Counted from the stretch's first letter, positions 1 to 9,095 are shown. The stretch is 64,000 nucleotides of DNA from Nocardia huaxiensis (GCF_013744875.1 NZ_CP059399.1:620001-684000); one strand, 5' to 3'. Notes: a model not told the origin generated them from the letters alone. Translations and numbers: made by a program.

Positions 1-318
1 GCCGTGCACGCGGTGGCGGTGGCGGTCGAATTGGGCGACGCCGGTGAGGCACTCGATACCGCGCGCACCGTGCAGGCGTCGGTCCTGTCTCCGGAGCGGC
101 AGGCCCGCTTCCTGGTGGATGTGGCGCGGGCGCACGCACAGCGACGGCAGGCACAGGAGGCGCTGGAGGCGCTGCTCAATGCCGAGCGGCTCACCCCGGA
201 GCTGGTGCACACCGATCATCGCGCACGGGAAGTCGTGCGAGATCTCCTGCAGTTCGCGGGCCGGCGTCCGGCCGACGAACTACGCGAGCTCGCCGGACGG
301 GCCGCCGTCACCCCCTGA
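1..318 (+). CDS. C-terminal part of an alpha-helical repeat protein (5' end outside window)
   Basis: The frame is open from the first base and stops at 316-318, so this is the 3' end of a longer gene. The roughly 105 visible residues are Ala, Glu, Arg and Leu rich. They form amphipathic helices of the kind seen in tetratricopeptide-like repeats (for example QARFLVDVARAHAQRRQAQE), and no catalytic motif is visible. In actinobacteria such tails often end XRE-type regulators with TPR domains, but that is only a guess here. The gene converges on the serine hydrolase, with the two stop codons three bases apart. Confidence 0.55.
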   Translation, partial: AVHAVAVAVELGDAGEALDTARTVQASVLSPERQARFLVDVARAHAQRRQAQEALEALLNAERLTPELVHTDHRAREVVRDLLQFAGRRPADELRELAGRAAVTP

Positions 319-321
319 CAT

Positions 322-1674
322 TCAGTTTCGAATGCCGGGGGTGCGGGGATCGGGGCCGAGGCATGCCAGCAGCAGGCAGCCGGGCGGTGCGTCCGTGAAC
401 GGTGGCGCCAAGCCGACGTTCAAGCAGGACAGCACATTACAGCCCGGGTAGGCGTAGGGCCCGAGCCCGAACACCGCGAGTGCGATGTCGGTGTCGAAGT
501 ACTTGCTGGGGTCCAGCCGCAGCGGAGGTTCCACGAACGGGCCCGGATCGGGGACCGGGCTGTCGTGGAAGGCCTGGAACAGGCGGCGGAAGAACTCGTA
601 GGAGACTTCCACGCCGTACTGCAGGATGCCGCTGGGGCCCTTGTAGGTGTGCGTGCCGAACACCCCTGTCCACACCACGGTGAGGTCCAGGCTGGGGATC
701 ACGAAGACGTGCTGCAGGCCGAGCCCGGACATGGCGTACATGTCCCCGGGCAGGAATGCCGGATTCTCGGCGCAGTCGGAGCCGAGCCAGAACAGGTAGC
801 CGTAGCAGCGATAGGTGGCCGAAGGCGAAGTGGCCGTGCGCAGGTACTCGCGCGAGACGAGCTGCTGTCCGTGCCAGGCGCCGTCATTGGCGACGAGCAG
901 GCCGAGCCGCGACAGGTCGTCGGGCGGGATCATCAGGTGCGCGTAGCCGTAGGTGTGCCCGGAGCGGTCCCGCGCCCAGTAGTAGTCGCCGCGTTCGATT
1001 CCGATGGGGCCGAACAGTTCCCGTTGCGCGAACTCCTGCAGCGGTTCACCGGTCGCCAGTTCGATCACGTAGGCGAGCAGGTCCACATTGCGCTGGCTGT
1101 AGGTGAAGACGGTGCCCGGCGGATCGTCGAAGGGGACGGCCAGGGCCTGCACCGCGCTGAACGGGTCGATGGGGATCACGCCGGTGATGCCCTCGGTGAC
1201 CAATCCGATGCGCAGGCCGGAGGTTTCGGTGAGCAGGTTCTCCACCGTGATCGCCCGGTGCTCGGCATCGCCCAGCCCCGGCGGCAGATATCGGTCGATA
1301 GCGGCGCCGATATCGAGCTTCCCTTGGTCCCAGGCGATTCCGGCGAGCAGGGAGACGATGCTCTTGGTCACGCTCCAGACGTTCCAGGCGACCCTGCCGG
1401 TCTCATTGTTCGCGGGGCCTTCGCCGATCAGGCAGTTGTGCCGAAATACCTGCACATTCAAGCGATTCCGTTCCGCCGCGAACTGCAGGGCCGCCGCCAG
1501 CCCGGCGCTGTCGAGTCCCACCTGTTCGGGTGCGGCCCGCTCGAATTGCCGTCCGCTCGGTTGTTCGCACCGGACTTCGTCCTCCGCGTGCGCCATCGCG
1601 CCGCCGAAGATCACGCTGCCCGCCGTCAAGACCACCGCCACCGCGCCGGCCAACCCCCTGCGCATGCGCAACAT
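322..1674 (-). CDS. Secreted serine hydrolase, beta-lactamase / esterase VIII type
   Basis: This 450-residue protein of the class C beta-lactamase and penicillin-binding-like serine hydrolase superfamily is probably exported. Residues 1-30 form a signal peptide (basic start, hydrophobic core, cleavage near MAHA). The nucleophile motif S-V-T-K is at residues 101-104. Y192-S-Q sits where most relatives have YxN, so the third position is Gln rather than Asn. The last 40 residues contain four Cys (GCNVLSCLN, CLLLAC), which suggests disulfides in an extracytoplasmic tail. Its substrate could be an ester, a peptide or a beta-lactam; nothing in the sequence decides. It is monocistronic and lies downstream of the permease gene on the same strand. 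Confidence 0.8.
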   Translation of the reverse strand: MLRMRRGLAGAVAVVLTAGSVIFGGAMAHAEDEVRCEQPSGRQFERAAPEQVGLDSAGLAAALQFAAERNRLNVQVFRHNCLIGEGPANNETGRVAWNVWSVTKSIVSLLAGIAWDQGKLDIGAAIDRYLPPGLGDAEHRAITVENLLTETSGLRIGLVTEGITGVIPIDPFSAVQALAVPFDDPPGTVFTYSQRNVDLLAYVIELATGEPLQEFAQRELFGPIGIERGDYYWARDRSGHTYGYAHLMIPPDDLSRLGLLVANDGAWHGQQLVSREYLRTATSPSATYRCYGYLFWLGSDCAENPAFLPGDMYAMSGLGLQHVFVIPSLDLTVVWTGVFGTHTYKGPSGILQYGVEVSYEFFRRLFQAFHDSPVPDPGPFVEPPLRLDPSKYFDTDIALAVFGLGPYAYPGCNVLSCLNVGLAPPFTDAPPGCLLLACLGPDPRTPGIRN

Positions 1675-1721
1675 GCATTTCAGGCTATCCGTCCGGCCCC
1701 CTCACCAGGGCTCGAACAGCT

Positions 1722-2963
1722 TCACCGCGTGGCGAATCGCCGCCGAGCCCCATAGGCGAGCGCCCCGACCGCCAGCACCGCCGCCCCCGCGAGTACCGAG
1801 GGCAGCGGCAAAGATAGCGCCACCACCGCGCACCCCAGTGCGCCGACGATCGGAATCGCCCGTGCCGGACGGTTTTCCGCCGCCGTGAGCGTGTTGGCCG
1901 AGAGGTTCGCGATCAGGTAGTAGACCAGCACCGCGAACGATGAGAAGCCGATGGCCGAGCGAATATCGGCGCTGGCCGCCACCACCGCCACGATCACCCC
2001 GACCGTCAGTTCCGCCCGATGCGGCACCCCGAACTTCGGATGCACCGCCGCCAGCGCGGGCGGCAGATGCCGATCGCGCGCCATGGCCAGGGTCGTGCGC
2101 GAGACCCCGAGCACCAGCGCCAGCAGCGATCCGGCCGCGGCCACCACCGCGCCCACGCGCACCACGGGCGCGAGTCCCGGTGCGCCCGCGGCGGTTACGG
2201 CTCGTGCGAGCGGATCGCTCACCCCCGCCAATCCGCCCGACCCGAGTACGGTCAGCACCGCCACCGCCACCACCGCGTACACCACCAGCGCCAGTCCCAG
2301 CGCGATACCGATGGCCCGCGGAATGGTCCGCCGCGGCTCCCGCACCTCTTCCCCCAGCGTCGCGATCCGCGCATAGCCCGCGAAGGCGAAGAACAACAGC
2401 CCGGCCGCTTCCAGCACGCCGCGCGGCCCGATCCGATCCGCCAGAACCGTTGCCCCGTCATGTTTTCCGGCGAAGCACACGGCCACCACGACGGCGAGCA
2501 CCGCCAGCACGATCGCCACGATGACGCGGGTGGCCAACGCCGACTTCTGCACTCCCACATAGTTGATCGCCGTGATCGCGACGACCGCGCCCACCGCCAC
2601 GACCCGTGCGTGCTCCGGCCACGCGTAACTCCCGACCGTCAAGGCCATGGCCGCACAGGACGCGGTCTTCCCGACCACGAACCCCCACCCCGCCAGGTAC
2701 CCCCAGAACTCCCCGAGCCGTTCCCGCCCATACACATACGTCCCCCCGGACACGGGGTACAACGCCGCCAGCCGAGCCGACGACGTCGCATTGCAGTAGG
2801 CCACCACCGCCGCGATCCCCAGCGCGAGCAGCAGCCACGACCCGGCCGCCGCCGCAGCAGGGGCCAGCGCCGCGAATATCCCGGCCCCCACCATCGACCC
2901 GAGCCCGATCACCACCGAATCGCCCAGCCCGAGCCGCCGCCGCAGCGCATCGTCCGTGTCCAT
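1722..2963 (-). CDS. APC-superfamily amino acid permease
   Basis: An integral membrane transporter of about 413 residues. The N-terminus has the classic APC signature (GLGDSVVIGLGSMVGAGIF) followed by about twelve hydrophobic segments, so amino acid or polyamine uptake by cation symport is expected. I chose the ATG at 2963 (MDTDDALRRRLGLG) because it sits directly before the conserved first helix. An in-frame ATG at 2993 would add ten residues with no family support. The C-terminus is short and basic. It is probably transcribed alone. The substrate cannot be read from the sequence. Confidence 0.82.
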   Translation of the reverse strand: MDTDDALRRRLGLGDSVVIGLGSMVGAGIFAALAPAAAAAGSWLLLALGIAAVVAYCNATSSARLAALYPVSGGTYVYGRERLGEFWGYLAGWGFVVGKTASCAAMALTVGSYAWPEHARVVAVGAVVAITAINYVGVQKSALATRVIVAIVLAVLAVVVAVCFAGKHDGATVLADRIGPRGVLEAAGLLFFAFAGYARIATLGEEVREPRRTIPRAIGIALGLALVVYAVVAVAVLTVLGSGGLAGVSDPLARAVTAAGAPGLAPVVRVGAVVAAAGSLLALVLGVSRTTLAMARDRHLPPALAAVHPKFGVPHRAELTVGVIVAVVAASADIRSAIGFSSFAVLVYYLIANLSANTLTAAENRPARAIPIVGALGCAVVALSLPLPSVLAGAAVLAVGALAYGARRRFATR

Positions 2964-3045
2964 GCGCCCATCATCGGCGAATCGCGCCATCATCGCGCGT
3001 CACGCCGCGACTTCGCACCCCCGCCGAATTTCCGCGAGTCGGGAC

Positions 3046-3303
3046 CTATCGCGAGACACCCGCCGACAAGGTCTCGCACGGATGCGGGGGCATGTTCTCC
3101 GGGGCCCCGCCACTGGCGGTACTCAACCCGAGCGCCGCGTTGGCGGCCATGCACAGCGCATAAACCCCCGCGCCCGAACCCGTGGAAGCCGAGCCGGTGG
3201 TCCCGTCGGCGGCGTCGGTGAGAGTGATCCCCTCGGCGGAAGCGAATCCGGCCGGCAGCAGGGCGGAAGCCGAGATGGCAAGTGCCGCAATGGTCTTCTT
3301 CAT
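3046..3303 (-). CDS. Small secreted protein of unknown function (85 aa)
   Basis: This short gene begins MKKTIAALAISASALLPAG and has an Ala-X-Ala cleavage site near residue 23 (ASA-EG), so it is very likely exported. The mature part is about 60 residues, rich in Gly, Ser and Thr, with two Cys (positions 51 and 76) that could form one disulfide. I recognise no family. An in-frame reading extends upstream to 3693 but has no signal peptide and looks non-coding, so the ATG at 3303 was chosen. It is divergent from furA across a 388 bp gap. Confidence 0.6.
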   Translation of the reverse strand: MKKTIAALAISASALLPAGFASAEGITLTDAADGTTGSASTGSGAGVYALCMAANAALGLSTASGGAPENMPPHPCETLSAGVSR

Positions 3304-3652
3304 GCCGCGGATCGTATGACCGGAGGCGGCGGTCCGGCAGGAATATGAAACATTTGCATTCCATTTCGTTCCGGCGCCGGACGCGGAAAACGCCGCCAGC
3401 CGGGGGGAGTGCTGGCGGCGTCCGCTCACAGCCGAAGCTGCGAAGAAAGGAACCGACGCCCAACAAGCGCCTCTCGGCGAGTGGTCGCTCGTAGCGACAA
3501 AGGGTGCGGCCCGGGGCTGTTTCCGGCGTCGGCAATGCTGGTCAACCACCCTGCTCCGGGATCTATTCCGGGAGTCGGGTTGTGATGCGCGCGACGGCGC
3601 AACCGGCGAGTTCGGGGGCATCTGCACCGCTCTGAGCAGCACTGACATCCTT
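3304..3652. other. Gene-free stretch between the small secreted protein and furA
   Basis: I see no convincing gene here. The stretch contains a perfect 10 bp hairpin (3391-3400 with 3411-3420) whose loop carries six G in a row. It may act as a terminator-like or regulatory structure in either direction. The part next to 3304 must hold the promoter of the small secreted protein; no clear -35/-10 pair stands out. Confidence 0.4.
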
Positions 3653-3677
3653 TTCTTGACTAATTCCAGAAAAGGGA
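3653..3677 (+). promoter_or_regulatory. FurA box / furA promoter region
   Basis: An AT-rich island in GC-rich DNA, 15 bases before the furA start. It reads TTGACTAATTCCAGAAAAG in its core and closely resembles the autoregulatory FurA box described upstream of mycobacterial furA-katG. A TTGACT hexamer inside it could be the -35 element, so repressor binding would block RNA polymerase directly. The identification rests on recalled similarity. Confidence 0.65.
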
Positions 3678-3691
3678 GCAGGGTGTAGATC

Positions 3692-4117
3692 ATGCACTCC
3701 GGTTACGACGCTCGCGAGCGGTTGCGGGCCGTGGGCCTGCGGGTTACCGCCCCGCGGGTCGCGGTATTGGATGCGGTGGCGAACGCCCCGCATTCCGATG
3801 CCGACGGGGTGGCTGTGAAGGTGCGCGAGACACTGGGATCGGTGTCCACGCAGGCCGTGTACGACGTACTCCGGGCTTGTGTGGGTGCCGGGCTCTTGCG
3901 GCGGATCGAACCGGCGGGTTCGCCCGCGTTGTACGAGGCGCGCACCGGAGACAATCACCACCATCTGGTGTGCAGGAACTGCGGCATGGTCGTGGACATC
4001 GACTGTGCCGTGGGGGCGGCCCCCTGCCTGGAACCCGATCAGTCCCACGGTTTCGTCATCGACGAGGCCGAAGTCGTGTTCTGGGGGCTGTGCCCCGATT
4101 GTGCTGTCGCACGCTGA
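3692..4117 (+). CDS. furA: FurA-type ferric/peroxide regulator
   Basis: This is a 141-residue Fur-family repressor. The N-terminal winged helix (residues 8-70; AVYDVLRACVGAGLLRRIE is the recognition part) is followed by the dimerisation domain with the metal-binding HHH cluster (89-91), C94-x2-C97 and C134-x2-C137. It lies 54 bp upstream of the catalase gene on the same strand, the usual furA-kat arrangement. FurA is expected to repress both genes and to release them under oxidative stress. Here the partner is a monofunctional catalase rather than KatG. The AT-rich box immediately upstream suggests autoregulation. Confidence 0.9.
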   Translation: MHSGYDARERLRAVGLRVTAPRVAVLDAVANAPHSDADGVAVKVRETLGSVSTQAVYDVLRACVGAGLLRRIEPAGSPALYEARTGDNHHHLVCRNCGMVVDIDCAVGAAPCLEPDQSHGFVIDEAEVVFWGLCPDCAVAR

Positions 4118-4171
4118 AAGTCCCGAGTTTTTCAGCCCGGGAAGGCTCTCTCCCACCAAGGAGGCTTTCGC

Positions 4172-5632
4172 ATGACCAAGCCGACCACCACCAATACCGG
4201 CATTCCGGTTTCGAGCGACGACGAATCGCTCACCGCCGGCACGCAGGGCCCGATCCTGCTGCACGACCACTACCTGATCGAGAAGCTCGCGCAGTTCAAC
4301 CGTGAGCGGGTTCCGGAGCGCATCGTGCACGCCAAGGGCTCGGGCGCTTTCGGCGAGCTCGTGATCACCAATGATGTCAGCGCCTACACCAAGGCCAAGC
4401 TGTTCCAGCCGGGCAAGCGCACCGAGTCGCTGGTGCGGTTCTCCACCGTCGCCGGTGAGCAGGGCAGCCCCGACACCTGGCGCGACCCGCGCGGTTTCGC
4501 GGTGAAGTTCTACACCGAAGAGGGCAACTACGACATCGTCGGCAACAACACGCCGGTCTTCTTCATCAAGGATCCGATCAAGTTCCCGGACTTCATCCGC
4601 TCGCAGAAGCGCTTGCCGGGCAGCGGACTTCGCGATCACAACATGCAGTGGGACTTCTGGACCCTGCGCCCGGAGACCGCGCATCAGGTGACCTGGCTGA
4701 TGGGTGACCGCGGCATCCCGAAGACCTACCGCCACATGGACGGTTTCGGCTCGCACACCTACCAGTGGGTCAATGCCGCCGGTGAGCGCTTCTGGGTGAA
4801 GTACCACTTCAAGACCGATCAGGGCGTGGAGTTCCTGACCCAGGCCGAGGCCGATGAGCTCGCGGGCAAGGACGCCGACTTCCATCGTCGCGACCTGTAC
4901 GACTCGATCGAGCGCGGCGAGTTCCCGAGCTGGACGCTGAAGGTGCAGATCATGCCGGTTGCCGAGGCCGAGGGGTACCGGTTCAACCCGTTCGATCTGA
5001 CCAAGGTGTGGTCGCAAAAGGATTACCCGCTGATCGAGGTCGGCAAGTGGACCCTGAACCGCAACCCGCGCAACTTCCACGTCGAGATCGAGCAGGCCGC
5101 CTTCGAGCCGTCGAATCTCGTTCCGGGCGTGGGTTTCTCGCCGGACAAGATGCTGCTGGGCCGCGTCTTCGCCTACGCGGACGCGCACCGCTACCGCATC
5201 GGCACCAACTACGCGCAGCTGCCGCCGAACCGTGCCAAGGCCGCCGAGGTGAACTCCTACTCCAAGGAGGGCCCGATGCGTTACGACTTCAACGACCCGG
5301 AAGTGCCTGTGTACGCACCGAATTCGTTCGGTGGCGCGCACGCCGATCCGGAGAAGGCGGGCGACGAGGGCCTGTGGAACTACGACGGCCAGTCGGTCCG
5401 CGCGGGCTACATCCAGCACCGTGAGGACGGCGACTTCACCCAGGCCGGCACCCTCGTCCGCGAGGTCCTCGACGACGGCGAGCGGGATCGCCTGGTGGGC
5501 AATGTGGTCGGCCACATCCTGGGCGGCGTCCAGGAGCCGGTGCTGAGCCGCGTCTTCGAATACTGGAAGAACGTGGACACCGAGCTCGGCAAGCGCATCG
5601 AGGAAGGCGTCCGCTCCAGCCTGAACGGCTGA
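4172..5632 (+). CDS. katA: Monofunctional heme catalase
   Basis: This 486-residue clade 3-type catalase dismutates hydrogen peroxide in the cytoplasm. The distal catalytic His is H53 (RIVHAKG), the distal Asn lies in VGNNTPVFF at about 125, and the proximal heme-ligand Tyr lies in [14 protein letters not shown]. An excellent ribosome site (AAGGAGG) precedes the ATG. The gene follows furA in the same direction and is probably co-transcribed and FurA-controlled. A strong hairpin ends the unit. Length and motifs are complete. Confidence 0.95.
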   Translation: MTKPTTTNTGIPVSSDDESLTAGTQGPILLHDHYLIEKLAQFNRERVPERIVHAKGSGAFGELVITNDVSAYTKAKLFQPGKRTESLVRFSTVAGEQGSPDTWRDPRGFAVKFYTEEGNYDIVGNNTPVFFIKDPIKFPDFIRSQKRLPGSGLRDHNMQWDFWTLRPETAHQVTWLMGDRGIPKTYRHMDGFGSHTYQWVNAAGERFWVKYHFKTDQGVEFLTQAEADELAGKDADFHRRDLYDSIERGEFPSWTLKVQIMPVAEAEGYRFNPFDLTKVWSQKDYPLIEVGKWTLNRNPRNFHVEIEQAAFEPSNLVPGVGFSPDKMLLGRVFAYADAHRYRIGTNYAQLPPNRAKAAEVNSYSKEGPMRYDFNDPEVPVYAPNSFGGAHADPEKAGDEGLWNYDGQSVRAGYIQHREDGDFTQAGTLVREVLDDGERDRLVGNVVGHILGGVQEPVLSRVFEYWKNVDTELGKRIEEGVRSSLNG

Positions 5633-5639
5633 GCCGCCG

Positions 5640-5714
5640 GCTCACCGGAGTAGAGAGCCGGTGAGCTGTAAAGACCCTGCCCGCACCAGAATTCGTGGTG
5701 CGGGCAGGGTCTTT
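5640..5714. terminator. Double hairpin terminator between katA and the convergent TetR gene
   Basis: Two hairpins in tandem. The first has a 9 bp stem (5640-5648 with 5658-5666). The second has a perfect 19 bp stem (5670-5688 with 5696-5714) around a 7-base loop containing an EcoRI-like GAATTC, with AAA at the 5' foot and TTT at the 3' foot. The symmetric A/T ends make it suitable as a bidirectional terminator for two converging genes. Confidence 0.88.
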
Positions 5715-5721
5715 CTGCGTG

Positions 5722-6453
5722 CTACAGGGCTCGGCGGCGCAGTTCCAGCCCGTCCAGGAACAGTCCGAGTTCCTGTTCGAACGCGTCCTTGCGGCCCGAG
5801 GCCGCGTCGATACCCTGGTGTGCCACATAGCGTTTGTGCACCCGGGGGTACGGCCGCGCGAGCTGCTCGGAGGTGGCCATGATCTGCTCGAACCACTCCT
5901 GTTCGGGCATGCCGCTGCGGGCGACGGTGGTGAGCATGGCGGCCTCGCCCGACGAGGAGCCGAAGATGTAGGAGAACAGGGCGTTGGAGGCGCGGTCGCC
6001 GGCCTCGTCGGGGAAGCCCGCGACCTCCATGATGGTGAGCATGGCCTCGGACATGCGCATGATGTTGGGGCCGAGGTAGACCAGCCCGGCCGAGCTCATG
6101 ACGATGGTCATCCACGGGTGGCGCAGCAGGGTGTCGCGTACGCCGCGGCTCATCTCTGTCAGGTCGCGCCGCCAGTTCCCGGCCTCGATCTGCTCGGGGA
6201 CGCGCACTTCCCCGAAGACCTGGTCGACCACCAGCTGGAGTAGTTCCTCCTTGTTCGCCACGTGCGTGTACAGCGAGGTGGCCCCGGCATTGAGCCGGGT
6301 GCCGAGCCGCCGCATGCTCAGGTTGTCCACGCCTTCGCTGTCGAGTAGCGCGATGGCTTCGTCGACGATCTGCTTGCGGCTCAGTGCGGGAGTTTCACGC
6401 CGCTGCCGCTGCGGGCGGGTCCAGGCGGACTCGACCTGCGATTTGGCTGTCAT
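5722..6453 (-). CDS. TetR-family repressor of the adjacent efflux gene
   Basis: A 243-residue repressor. A basic N-terminal arm leads into a helix-turn-helix domain at about 26-72 (LSMRRLGTRLNAGATSLYTH), then a long C-terminal ligand-binding domain of the tetracycline-repressor type. It is divergent from a 14-helix DHA2 transporter gene, and the shared 156 bp region holds a cluster of related 11-base elements. The simplest reading is a drug- or metabolite-responsive repressor of itself and the pump. The ligand is unknown. Confidence 0.85.
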   Translation of the reverse strand: MTAKSQVESAWTRPQRQRRETPALSRKQIVDEAIALLDSEGVDNLSMRRLGTRLNAGATSLYTHVANKEELLQLVVDQVFGEVRVPEQIEAGNWRRDLTEMSRGVRDTLLRHPWMTIVMSSAGLVYLGPNIMRMSEAMLTIMEVAGFPDEAGDRASNALFSYIFGSSSGEAAMLTTVARSGMPEQEWFEQIMATSEQLARPYPRVHKRYVAHQGIDAASGRKDAFEQELGLFLDGLELRRRAL

Positions 6454-6495
6454 GGCCGTCTCCTTCGTTGTCTGCGGTCAGCATAACCGCTGCTA

Positions 6496-6584
6496 GAACA
6501 CTGTTCGAAACTCGATACAGCGTTCGGCCTTGCGAACAGTGTACGGGTGACCATACAGTGTTCGACAACGCCGCACAGTGTGCG
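6496..6584. promoter_or_regulatory. Cluster of five TetR half-site-like elements
   Basis: Between the divergent TetR and transporter genes, an 11-base element close to TACAGTGTTCG occurs five times: AACACTGTTCG (6497-6507), TACAGCGTTCG (6516-6526), CGAACAGTGTA in reverse (6533-6543), TACAGTGTTCG (6554-6564) and CACAGTGTGCG (6574-6584). The reverse copy and the next forward copy form an imperfect palindrome with a 10 bp spacer. The repeats cover the whole likely promoter region of both genes. Confidence 0.7.
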
Positions 6585-6609
6585 GAAAGCTTCCGAAGGG
6601 GACCTGAAC

Positions 6610-8151
6610 ATGAGTGAGACAGAAGGCACCGCGGCGCTGGATTCAGCAGCCGTGCAACGTAATCCGAAACGCTGGCTGATCCTGGTCGTGCTCTGCCTGA
6701 GTTCGCTGGTGCTGGTGATCGACAATATGGTCCTGAACGTGGCGATCCCGCCGATCTCCGCCGAGCTGGGCGCCACCTCGCAGGACATTCAGTGGATCAT
6801 CGACGCCTACATCCTGGTGTTCGCCGGCCTGCTGCTCACCACGGGCAGCCTGTCCGACCGCTTCGGTCGCCGGCTGGTGATGGTGGTGGGCCTGATCCTG
6901 TTCGGCGCGGCCTCCATGCTGGCGGCCTACGCCACCACGCCGGAAATGCTGATCGCGGGCCGCGTGATCATGGGCATCGGCGGTGCGCTCATCATGCCGA
7001 GCACGCTGTCCATTCTCATCGTGGTGTTCGACGAGCAGGAACGGCCGAAGGCCATCGCCGCCTGGACCTCGGTGGCCATGGTCGGCATGGTCGGCGGCCC
7101 GGTGGTCGGCGGCTTCATGCTGAACCACTTCTGGTGGGGTTCGGTGTTCGTGCTGAACGTGCCGATCGCGATCGTCGCCATCATCGCCGCCATGACCCTC
7201 ATGCCGGAGTCGAAGGGCCCGTGGGCCAAGACAGATCTGCCGGGTATGGCGCTGTCCATCATCGGCACCACCGCACTGGTGTGGAGCATCATCGAGTTCC
7301 CGACCGAGGGCATCGACGGCACCTGGCCGTCGCTGATCATCGCGGCAATCGGCTTGACCGCCTTCGTGATCCGGGAACTGAAGACCGAACACCCGATGGT
7401 TCCGCTGCAGCTGTTCAAGAACCGCGTCTTCACCGGCTCGAGCTTCTCCCTGGTGCTGGTCACCTTCGCCAATGGCGGTCTGATGCTGGTGCTGACCCAG
7501 TACCTGCAGTTCGTGCTCGGCTACTCGCCGATCCGCACCGCCCTGGCCTTCACCCCGTTCGCCTTCGCCGCCTTGATCTTCCAGGCCGCCGGTGCGGGCC
7601 TGGTGCCGAAGTTCGGTGTCCGCCCGCTGACCCTGATCGGCATGCTGATCCTGGCCGGTGGTTTCGGCACCCTGACCATCCTGACCACGGATTCCGGTTT
7701 CTGGCTGCCCGCCGTGGCCATGGCCCTGGTCGGCGCGGGCGCCGGTCTGGCCATGCCGGCCGCCATCGGCGCCCTCATGGGGACCATCCCGCCGGAGCAG
7801 GCCGGTGTCGGCTCGGCCCTGAACGACACCATCCAGCAGACCGGCGGCGCCCTCGGCGTGGCCGTCCTGGGCGCCATCCTGGCCGGCACCTACACCGACC
7901 ACATGCCCTCCGACGCCCCGGAAGCGGCCCGCGAGAGCATCGCCCCCGCCCTGGCCAGCGGCAGCGAAACCTTGGTGACCGCCGCCAAGGAGGCTTTCAC
8001 CGACGCCATGTCCGCCACCTTCGTCGCCGGCACGATCAGCGTCCTGGCCGCCACGGTGGTCGCCTTCTTCCTCATGCGAGGTGCGAAAGCGGCCGACCCC
8101 CACGGTCTTCCGGCCGAGGACGCCGACGCCGAACTGGTCGAAACCCGGTAA
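6610..8151 (+). CDS. DHA2-family (EmrB/QacA type) multidrug efflux transporter
   Basis: A 513-residue MFS transporter with about fourteen hydrophobic segments. Motif A is GSLSDRFGRR after the second helix. Motif C-like Gly/Pro-rich stretches are present (VGMVGGPVVGG), and GVGSALNDTIQQTGGALGVA is typical of DHA2 drug/proton antiporters. The ATG at 6610 is preceded by GAAGGGGA, whereas an in-frame start at 6547 would lie inside the operator cluster. Expression is probably controlled by the divergent TetR. Substrates cannot be inferred. Confidence 0.9.
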   Translation: MSETEGTAALDSAAVQRNPKRWLILVVLCLSSLVLVIDNMVLNVAIPPISAELGATSQDIQWIIDAYILVFAGLLLTTGSLSDRFGRRLVMVVGLILFGAASMLAAYATTPEMLIAGRVIMGIGGALIMPSTLSILIVVFDEQERPKAIAAWTSVAMVGMVGGPVVGGFMLNHFWWGSVFVLNVPIAIVAIIAAMTLMPESKGPWAKTDLPGMALSIIGTTALVWSIIEFPTEGIDGTWPSLIIAAIGLTAFVIRELKTEHPMVPLQLFKNRVFTGSSFSLVLVTFANGGLMLVLTQYLQFVLGYSPIRTALAFTPFAFAALIFQAAGAGLVPKFGVRPLTLIGMLILAGGFGTLTILTTDSGFWLPAVAMALVGAGAGLAMPAAIGALMGTIPPEQAGVGSALNDTIQQTGGALGVAVLGAILAGTYTDHMPSDAPEAARESIAPALASGSETLVTAAKEAFTDAMSATFVAGTISVLAATVVAFFLMRGAKAADPHGLPAEDADAELVETR

Positions 8152-8175
8152 TCGAGCACTCCGGTAGTCGAATTC

Positions 8176-8219
8176 GAAAGCAGCGAGCCCCCGGCGCAGG
8201 CCGGGGGCTCGCTGCTTTC
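8176..8219 (+). terminator. Strong terminator after the efflux gene
   Basis: A perfect 20 bp stem (8176-8195 with 8200-8219) around a four-base loop, ending in TTTCC. It lies 24 bases after the transporter stop codon and just before the convergent small membrane protein, so it can serve both directions. Confidence 0.88.
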
Positions 8220-8232
8220 CCGCGAACCGGCT

Positions 8233-8427
8233 TCAGGCGTCGGTGCGGTCGCTCGCCTTCGTGATGAAGCTGATGAGCGCCACCAGCACGCCGACGAAGC
8301 CGAGGAAGATGCCGAAGTAGGGCTGCATTTCGTCGGCCCAGGCCAGGATGACGAAGTGCATGTCCATGGCCTGTAGGGCGATCGACCCGAAGCCGAAGAT
8401 CATGATCCAAATTCCGAGACGAAGCAT
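8233..8427 (-). CDS. Small two-helix membrane protein (64 aa)
   Basis: A 64-residue protein with two hydrophobic segments (about 3-24 and 36-57) joined by a short acidic loop (WADEMQPYF) and ending with a charged tail (KASDRTDA). It reads as a genuine small integral membrane protein. It has a clear start (ATG 8427, GGGGGGCTT upstream) and a terminator hairpin beyond its stop. I recognise no family. The next gene upstream on the same strand is a TetR regulator, 43 bp away, so the two may be co-transcribed. Confidence 0.65.
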   Translation of the reverse strand: MLRLGIWIMIFGFGSIALQAMDMHFVILAWADEMQPYFGIFLGFVGVLVALISFITKASDRTDA

Positions 8428-8470
8428 GTGAAGCCCCCCCAGTCGATCTTGTAGTGCCGCGCCAGCGTAC

Positions 8471-9091
8471 CTACTCCTCCGGCTTCGCGCGCATCGAATT
8501 TCGAGCCGGTCGCTGGGTGTTCCCGACGAGTCGCAGGGCGGTCTCGCGCAGGGCCTTTTCGGCCTTCGGCTGCGACATGCGCCCGGCGGTGACCTCTTCG
8601 CCCGCCGCGTGACCGACGGCGATGAGGGCGGCCGCGAGCCATTCCGGTGTTGCGGTGCGGGTGAATTCGCCGTCGCGCTGCCCGCGGCGGAGCAGGCGCA
8701 GCAGGTGATCGGTGACAGGGTTGTGTAGTTCCCGGCTCTGCTCGGAGTCGGTGGGGGCGAAGCGTTGCACGGCCGGGTGGGTTTCGAACGCTCGCCAGCC
8801 GAGGTCGAGTATGCGCAGCAGCGCCTCGGTGGCGGTGCCCTGATCCAGGTCCGCGGTGTCCATGGCGGCCACGGTGCGGCCGGTGACCTGTTCGACCACG
8901 GCGGCGAGGAGTTCTTCGCGAGAGGTGAAGTGCGCGTAGATGGTTTGGCGGGTCACCCCGGCTGCGGCGGCGATGGCGGCCAGTCCGGCGTCCGGCTTGT
9001 TCGGCAGCAGCCGGGCCGCGGCGTCGAGGATGGCCGCGCGACTGCGCTCGGCGTCGGCGCGGCGGCGGGGTTCCGGTGTCGATGCGGCCAA
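8471..9091 (-). CDS. TetR-family repressor of the SnoaL/DUF1772 operon
   Basis: A 206-residue TetR protein with its helix-turn-helix at about 35-60 (AIAAAAGVTRQTIYAHF) after a basic Arg-rich arm, then an all-helical ligand domain. It is divergent from the SnoaL-like gene with only 76 bp between start codons. Two copies of TTACA-N3-TTGTCA lie in that gap and are good operator candidates. The final residues (NSMRAKPEE) are an uncommon basic tail. The ligand is unknown. Confidence 0.84.
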   Translation of the reverse strand: MAASTPEPRRRADAERSRAAILDAAARLLPNKPDAGLAAIAAAAGVTRQTIYAHFTSREELLAAVVEQVTGRTVAAMDTADLDQGTATEALLRILDLGWRAFETHPAVQRFAPTDSEQSRELHNPVTDHLLRLLRRGQRDGEFTRTATPEWLAAALIAVGHAAGEEVTAGRMSQPKAEKALRETALRLVGNTQRPARNSMRAKPEE

Positions 9092-9095
9092 AGTC

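Noticed and set aside
322..1674. Antibiotic-resistance beta-lactamase
   Set aside because: The Y-S-Q motif and overall style fit a general serine hydrolase or esterase. Nothing shows beta-lactam hydrolysis.
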